Assembly: GCA_002005505.1 (NCBI GenBank)
Contig: KV908444.1
Location: 88,501-152,500 of the forward strand
DNA length: 64,000 bases
Source: Botryococcus braunii
Taxonomy: Eukaryota > Chlorophyta > Trebouxiophyceae
Direction of reading: 5' to 3'
The notes below the pieces were generated by a model. The model did not search any database. It was given only the letters and a program-made list of their open reading frames with translations, and was not told the DNA's origin. This document shows, one piece after another, positions 57,905 through 64,000 of this stretch. Every line of letters begins with the position of its first letter. Within the stretch, counting starts at the first letter, position 1. The position numbers and the translations under genes were made by a program.

Positions 57905-58272
57905 TGTAAAAGGTTATGGGCATTGGCGTATCCTGTAAGCAAGCAGACAGGTCGTAAGTTCGTGACTCTCCAGCTACCGTCCTCGACGACTGTCTGCTCT
58001 TTAGACACATGCAACTGCATGAAGAAGACTGGCATCCTTATGTGCCCAGTATCTTTCCAAACCAGTTGCTCGACTGTGCGGTGATCGCAGCTTTCATAGT
58101 CCTTTCACACTAACGCGTAATCTAGATCAGATTGTACCTTATGTTCGAAATCGACCACAACCTAACGTGTCTCAAGGTACCTTATGTTCTCAAAGGACCC
58201 ATATCCTAATAGTGCACACCTGAAGATCACTTAAAGCACAAGGCATTCAATACTAATGTTCAGAACTCAACA
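57905..58272 (-). repeat. Element E: solo LTR, one-period form, mosaic of D- and B-type
   Basis: 368 bp with TGTTGAG...TACA ends. The part up to about 58150 follows the D/C sequence (GTAAGCAAGCAGACAGGTCG), and the rest follows the B sequence (CAAGGTACCTTATGTTCTCA, GTTCAGAACTCAACA). No internal region or partner is present nearby. Flanks are CCCCC and CTCCG, so no clear TSD. Confidence 0.85.
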
Positions 58273-58315
58273 CTCCGCCTCCCCCTCCCCCCTCCCTCCC
58301 CCCCCTCTCTCTCTC

Positions 58316-58386
<71 letters not shown>
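58316..58386. repeat. (TG)n microsatellite
   Basis: About 65 bp of TG followed by ACATGT-rich sequence, 45 bp past the solo LTR. Confidence 0.95.
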
Positions 58387-59099
58387 ATGTGTTTGTACAT
58401 GTACATGTGTGTGTGGGCTCGCGCGCGTGGGCGGGTCTGGGCACGGGGGCGACAGTGGTCCTGCAAACCCATGTGTCCTTGAAATCCTTAGGAGCTCGAC
58501 TTTTCCGTTGGATGGTCTGCTTCTTTTTGAGGTTTTGCGTAGTCGCCGGTCTGAGTTCTCAGTTGATAAAATTTCCCGGATGAGCGCTGTTGACAGCTAA
58601 CACATCCATGAGAAAGCACCGAATTCATGACCGATCTCGCTCCTCAATAACTCTCTTCTTAGAAACGAACCTGACCATCAGAAGGTTCTGGGAGCAGACC
58701 TTTAAGATATGTGTTGTTTTTGTCCCAATTGATCACATGCTCTTTTGTCCTTACAAAATTGGCATACCCACGTAGAGTTCACGCGTCGGCTCGTGCAGGA
58801 CTTCAAAAATTGCTCTATTTTTGAGCGTCATGCCCAAGGATGCGCGCAGCCTGCGAGTCGTAAGCGAGACACACAGAAGCATTGCTTACAAAGTGCCAGG
58901 CTTTGAAGCTATTCATATGATATAAATTTTCTTTCCTTCTCTTATTCTATCTTTCAATGTTTCAACAGGACGCTGACATGCTTTAAGCGCACCCAGCTTT
59001 ATCATATCGGGCCTGCGGAAGGATTGCAATAAGGGATACAAAGAAACGGTGACATTGGCTAATGATGGGATACAAGTGTACTAGATTTTTTGATTGCCC

Positions 59100-60952
59100 A
59101 AGGACGACACCAAAGTTGCCGGCCCTCTTCCTGTCCGTCCTCAGTGTGTTGGGGATGAGCAATGCAGCGGCAGCAGGTGCGAACTGAATACTCAAACAAG
59201 TCCCATCAACGGGTTTAATACTAATAAAAGTGATCTCAGCATTGTTATCCTGTTATCAATATGGTGACCAGTCCTAAATGCATTCACTGCAGGTACCAAC
59301 TCTGAAATCGGCATCGCCAGCGATAATGTTGTGTAAGGTCCTCGCCATTTCTCTTAAGTTTTCCATTTATTATGTCATTTTCAAGCATTATTTTCAGGTC
59401 CAGGTACTTGCACTACCTACATCTGTCTGGAGGGGAAAAAGTTGTGAATTGACAAGGTACTTGTCTTCATGATTGTCCCCGTGAATGTCTCGGAATGCAC
59501 ATGGTTCGGCATTTTGCAGAATTTCATGAAATTATATGCCATATTAGCTGCTGTCACGACTGCTTAGGGATACAGCTGAGGCTGAAGGCTGCAACTTAAC
59601 TTGTGAAGTCTTTCAACATGCAGGGCTGAAGGGGTGAAAGCACCTTTTAAGTACCCACCAACGCCGTATTTATTTGGGTTGGGTGAACAGTACTTTTGGT
59701 TTGGTCTTCCATACCCCAGCATTACGGCTGCAGAAGATTGGGTCCCTGACCCAAACATTCACTATCTGGGTGTAACGACTGTTGCTCTTATCCGCCTCAC
59801 ATCAAGCATCTTCGGTCCATATGATCTGGTGAGATGTAAATCAGGAATCACCATTTTGAAGAAATGCTTGGCAGATCCAAATGAATAATGTCGTGTTGCA
59901 ATCATTGAAGCACACACAAGTACACTGATGGGATTTGTGACACCGCTTTACTCCTATCTCCCCCCACCCCCCCCCCCCCACCAATGGGGGATTTGGGAGG
60001 CCTCTCAATCAATGCTCGTGCTACATCAAATTGACGTGCTTTTTGGTCTCCCATACTGTATTGCTCTCTTTCTACCCACTTGTATTGTTCGTTTTTTTCA
60101 CCCCCCCCCCCCATCAAATCATGTGATGTGATTTCGCATCTGTGCCTCAGAACCTCAAGTATGGTAATCCCGGCTTAAACTGAGGCATCTGTGTTCTGTC
60201 TGACCTCTCAAGGAGAGGATGAAACAAAGCAAGATACTGAATTTAAGTCTATTGAACAACTGTGAATGTAAGTAGGGTAAGCCATAGTTACGTGCAGTGG
60301 TGTTCACTGAATTGCTGAGCTCCCTTCCTCTGGCCATGGCTAGGGGTTCGTCAAGGGTACGAGGTACTCATGGCGCTTGCAATTTAAGCACGGCATGTTC
60401 CATGATAATGGAGTTTTTGACTTGGGGGGTGTTTGGCCGCAGTTTGCTTTGGCAGCATACGCCCGAGTCAAGAATGGTGCACCTGCCTTACGTATTATGC
60501 AAGAGTACACGTCTGTCGAGTTCCCAGAAGGTTACCCTCCGCAAATCCCTATTAAAACAGCAAGGTTTGAGTGGAAACAACAGGCATCAGGGGGCATGGA
60601 TGTTAAGATTTTTTACCCACCAAATGCAACAGTACCTGTGGCTGATTTCACAGGCATTTACAAACTACCTCTGTCTGTCCCCCTTGGAAACACTACTGCA
60701 CTAGGTCCACTGATCCAAGACTTCTTCACCTGCATACAAACTGTTCGGAATGCAAGTACTGGTGAAATTAGCTCCAACTATGTCAGGACTTCCTTTTCAT
60801 ACACCCCTGAAGCCACACTCGTTGCTTATACAACCCTCTCGTCACCGAGTGGGAAATTAAATCCGTGGTTTAGCGGTGTCATCCCAATAGGCCCAGCTTT
60901 CACAGGTGGAGGCTTTGGTGTGAGTGTGGATCCATATATTCCCAGTGACTGA
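59100..60952 (+). CDS. Acetoacetate-decarboxylase-like protein, paralogue 2
   Basis: Exons with compatible phases: about 59100-59176 (LPALFLSVLSVLGMSNAAAA, a likely signal peptide, donor GTGCGA), 59293-59330, 59398-59456 (VQVLALPTSVWRGKSCELT), 59624-59828 (VKAPFKYPPTPYLFGLGEQY, then VTTVALIRLTSSIFGPYDL, donor GTGAGA) and 60344-60952 (GTRYSWRLQFKHGM, IKTARFEWKQQ, KLPLSVPLG, ending IPSD and TGA). GVTTVALIRL..GPYDL, the PxxxARFEW segment and the later proline-rich strands resemble acetoacetate-decarboxylase-like beta barrels. The catalytic GREIWGYPK motif is not visible. It is the paralogue of the minus-strand gene at 27-29 kb. The first coding exon with the start Met was not found. A secreted or luminal location is inferred only from the hydrophobic exon. 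Confidence 0.6.
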
Positions 60953-63245
60953 GCAACATAGCAATAATGCTACAGCAAGCTTGTTTTTGCCAAGTTTCTT
61001 ATACTTGAAATCAGCTCATTACATCTTATCTTTTGGTGATGTGTTCTAACTCGTCCTTTTTAGGGGCTGAGATGCTGGATGCTTATTGGTGCTGATGGGC
61101 TTACCTGCGGATATGCAAAAGCTTTACATAGAAATGTGTATGAAGATCGAGGGTCGATATGGTGTACATGTAGGATAATTCATGTACGGCGTAGAGTGTT
61201 GAATTACATGCGCACCTGGATTGTGTTTTGAAGATGGCATATTTGCTTGCAATCTATTAGAACTATGAGATTGTGGCATAGCTGTAGGATCCCCTATAGC
61301 ATCCCCTTGATTAGATTCCCTTGCACACCATTTCTGCTGGCTCAGAAACACATCACATACCTTACTATGTGCTGAGCAAACATGGAGTGTGGGCTCCCTT
61401 TAATGTAGCCTGTTATTGACAAAGTACAAAAATTCAAAGTATAAAATGAACAGTGCATTAGTACAGTAATATAGAAAGGACATGTGTACTGTGCGCTTAA
61501 TAGCGGACTATAATGGATGCTGAGATGACTCAGGTACCGACATAATTTTCACACCTGGTGCTGATATGCATTTTTACAAATGTCAGCGTTGAAGTGGGTG
61601 TAGGAACGTACGTATGGCTGGGTTTGCTTGTAGCACCACACGGTACCGTCAATAGGCCGTTCGCAATGTGATCCTCAAAGCATTTGGCAAGTGTGGGGAA
61701 AGGTCATATTAGTTTCAAGCGGGATACTGAGGTAGGGGGGATATTGTCTTGCATGAAACCAGTGGGACCCCATCAGAGTTTGCAAGGTCACATTAGGAAC
61801 GAGGTGGGGATGGTTTCTAGCATAAAGAGGAAAGCCCTTGAACGTTTGCTTAAAGCGGATGCATCCTCTTTGGGGAGGATGCACTCCCGGTTGGAAGGGA
61901 GCCTGAAACACCGGTTCTAGTTCAGTTTATATAATATATGATATATCTCTATTTGGAGGCCGAACTTGATGGTTCATTATTGGGACAACAGACGCGACTA
62001 ATATATCGATGTTGTGAGGACTTCCCTCTGCCCCCCCTCTTGCCCTTTCGTATCGCGGAGGATTAATCCCGGACGGGTGGGGGGGGGGTGAGCTGTTGCT
62101 AGGGTGACCGGCCGCCCATGAGATGGTTTGGAATAGGGAGATGTATCACATCCATCACCTCGTGTTATCATAGTCCGTATGCAGTTGATGTGCCTCCTTG
62201 ACGAGTATTATTTTTGCTGTTGAATTTCTCGCAAGGTTGCAGGGTATGTGCATCGGGCTTTGGTCCATCATGGTCCTGAGACTTAAGCTTGATAGTATTG
62301 ATAAAGCCGGGGTCGGCAGCTTGCGACTAGGTTGCCCCTCTGGGGTAAGGACTTGGAATCCCCGAGTTGGGAAGCGAGGGTTAAATAAATTGCTTGTTTG
62401 GGGATGGACGATCATTTCCACGATGTCCCTCGGCCAGGATGGAGTCCTAGCCTGTGACCATCCCCAATGGTTTAGGATGGGGATTCCTCATCCTAATTTA
62501 AATGAGGACCAATAAAACAGCACAACGGACAGTCCACTTTCCTGATGCACACCAGGTTATCACTGGATACATCTCTGTCGCGTACATATGATGAACTTGT
62601 ATAAGATCAGTGATGAACCTGCTGGAAATCTCACATGCCCAGTCCATATGATGGAAATGTAAATAACAAACATATTCCTAGCTAAGATATGTTGTTCCGT
62701 CTTAAATCATGGTCAGCCACTAGGAGACGTTGTGGACCATGCGTATGCAATAAACAGTAATATTACTAATTATTAATAATCTGTCGTCCCAACAGACTTG
62801 AGCCACTCGTCACGACAAAGATTGGTTCATTTGGACGTGGAAGCACCGATCACTTGCCTGAAAAATAGTTCAGTGCACCGGTGCCTGATATTTTACCGGT
62901 GCCTAATATTTTATGTACCTGATATTTTAGAATATTGGGGTAGTCAAAATCTATCAAATGTCGTTTGGGGATCAACCAGTGCCTGTCAACTAACGATATA
63001 AGGCAGATCATCGGTACCATTAATGGGCCAGTCTGACTGTCTTCTGCGATCCACGCCCTTCCAAATTTTCGTGATCCATACCCTAGCATCTGTCATGGGT
63101 GTTGCATTTTGATCAGGGCTGTTTTGCAAACAATGAGCCTTCACATGTAAAAGACATTCCCATCCCCTAGACCCCAAGTATGAGATTGGACTTCCTCTAA
63201 ATTGGAATGAGAATTTTCGCACAGGCCAGTAATATTCTGCAGAGG

Positions 63246-63248
<3 letters not shown>
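60953..63248. other. Intergenic stretch, no gene supported
   Basis: Mixed-composition DNA after the decarboxylase-like gene. Short frames at 61684-61920 and 62198-62515 lack coding character. No repeat or RNA gene was identified apart from a short G run near 62080. Confidence 0.4.

Positions 63249-63334
<86 letters not shown>
63249..63334. repeat. (TG)n microsatellite
   Basis: A pure TG run of about 85 bp. Confidence 0.95.
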
Positions 63335-63336
<2 letters not shown>

Positions 63337-64000
63337 GTTGATAGGAAAAGGGAAAGGATTGCATCTCTCAGGCCCTTTAGGGCCGATGAGAAGCAACACT
63401 CACAAACTCTCGTTGTTGATGAACTCCACTTTGTTGAATATTTGCACCAATCAGCAAAACACCTAACGTATCGAGCCAGGGAATAGTGGCTCGAGAGATC
63501 AGTATCGCCATTTCTTCATTTTGCAGGGAAGGATGCATTACACCATGCTCTTTCAATCGCCTCAGCCTCTCAAAAGCCTTGCGAGTGTCCACGGAGGGAG
63601 CCTTCTTGGTCATCAGCCTTGATCAGTCAAGGCCATTAGTCTTTCCGGTCATGGCCGTTGCGGCATCGGCGATGCCCTCGAAACCGAGGACATCTTGTAC
63701 AGACGGCATTCAACGAAGCCTTTCCGTTCTGCTCCTGGGAGATTACTTCCGTTCTTCATGCGTTGCGGTTGTGCAGAGCTGAAGTGAGTTGACGCAATTA
63801 AAGGTGGTAAACATGCACGTTGCAGTTGGAAACGTGTGTGTATGCGCGCAACACGAGGCTGTTCCACACAGTCGGTGCATGGGGACAGAACGCGAGGGTC
63901 GGCGAAACTATGTAGCCACAAGCTCTATACATCCAACTGTTCTGACAGCGTGGAGACTGCAAAGCTGCCATCAGCGGCTGGGTCGAAAGTCGATTCCAAG
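63335..64000. other. Unresolved right edge
   Basis: A plus frame at 63486-63782 and minus frames at 63377-63613 and 63649-63921 overlap; none is recognisable. A gene may begin here and continue outside the window. Confidence 0.3.

Overview
This window is nuclear DNA from a eukaryote, very probably of the green lineage (a streptophyte or other green alga, or an early-diverging land plant). The evidence is spliced genes with GT-AG introns, a retinoblastoma-related (RBR) gene, very dense long microsatellites, and Ty1/copia retrotransposons whose primer-binding site matches the anticodon arm of a plant-type initiator-Met tRNA. The species cannot be fixed from sequence alone. There are no rRNA genes, convincing tRNA genes, CRISPR arrays or bacterial operons.

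Layout. 1-6.9 kb: a plus-strand, multi-exon gene of unknown function whose introns are packed with (GT)n, (AC)n, (AG)n and (TC)n tracts. 7.4-7.8 kb: a polypurine tract opening with 72 consecutive G. 9.9-12 kb: a minus-strand RBR gene (pocket A and pocket B exons). 13.55-13.96 kb: a MITE-like element. 14.3-15.7 kb: a 1.4-kb inverted repeat around a microsatellite core. 17.9-21.6 kb: a minus-strand multi-exon membrane-protein gene, not recognised. 27.2-29.4 kb (minus) and 59.1-60.95 kb (plus): two diverged paralogues of an acetoacetate-decarboxylase-like protein. 30.5-30.7 kb: the last exon of an unrecognised gene.

30.7-58.3 kb is a retrotransposon cluster. Element A (30721-50339, minus strand) is a copia element split by three later insertions, each with a 5-bp target-site duplication (TSD): B (39264-46275, intact 1737-aa polyprotein) in its integrase, C (34167-38807, defective) between integrase and reverse transcriptase, and a 584-bp TRIM (47679-48262) in its gag. 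Element D (50814-57583, intact 1756-aa polyprotein) lies next to A, followed by a (TC)n tract and a solo LTR, E (57905-58272). LTR pairs are identical or nearly so, so the burst is recent and B and D may be competent to move.

The most unusual signals are in this cluster: (1) a copia-type half-tRNA primer site faced, in B, C and D, by a complementary copy at the U5 end, so that the LTR/leader junction can fold as a hairpin; (2) LTRs built as repeat-spacer-repeat with a 328-333 bp period, and short LTRs lacking exactly one period; (3) an extra open reading frame upstream of gag in A, with a PPxY motif; (4) a TRIM whose LTR carries a tRNA-like B-box; (5) B and D sharing almost identical pol but diverged gag and LTRs.
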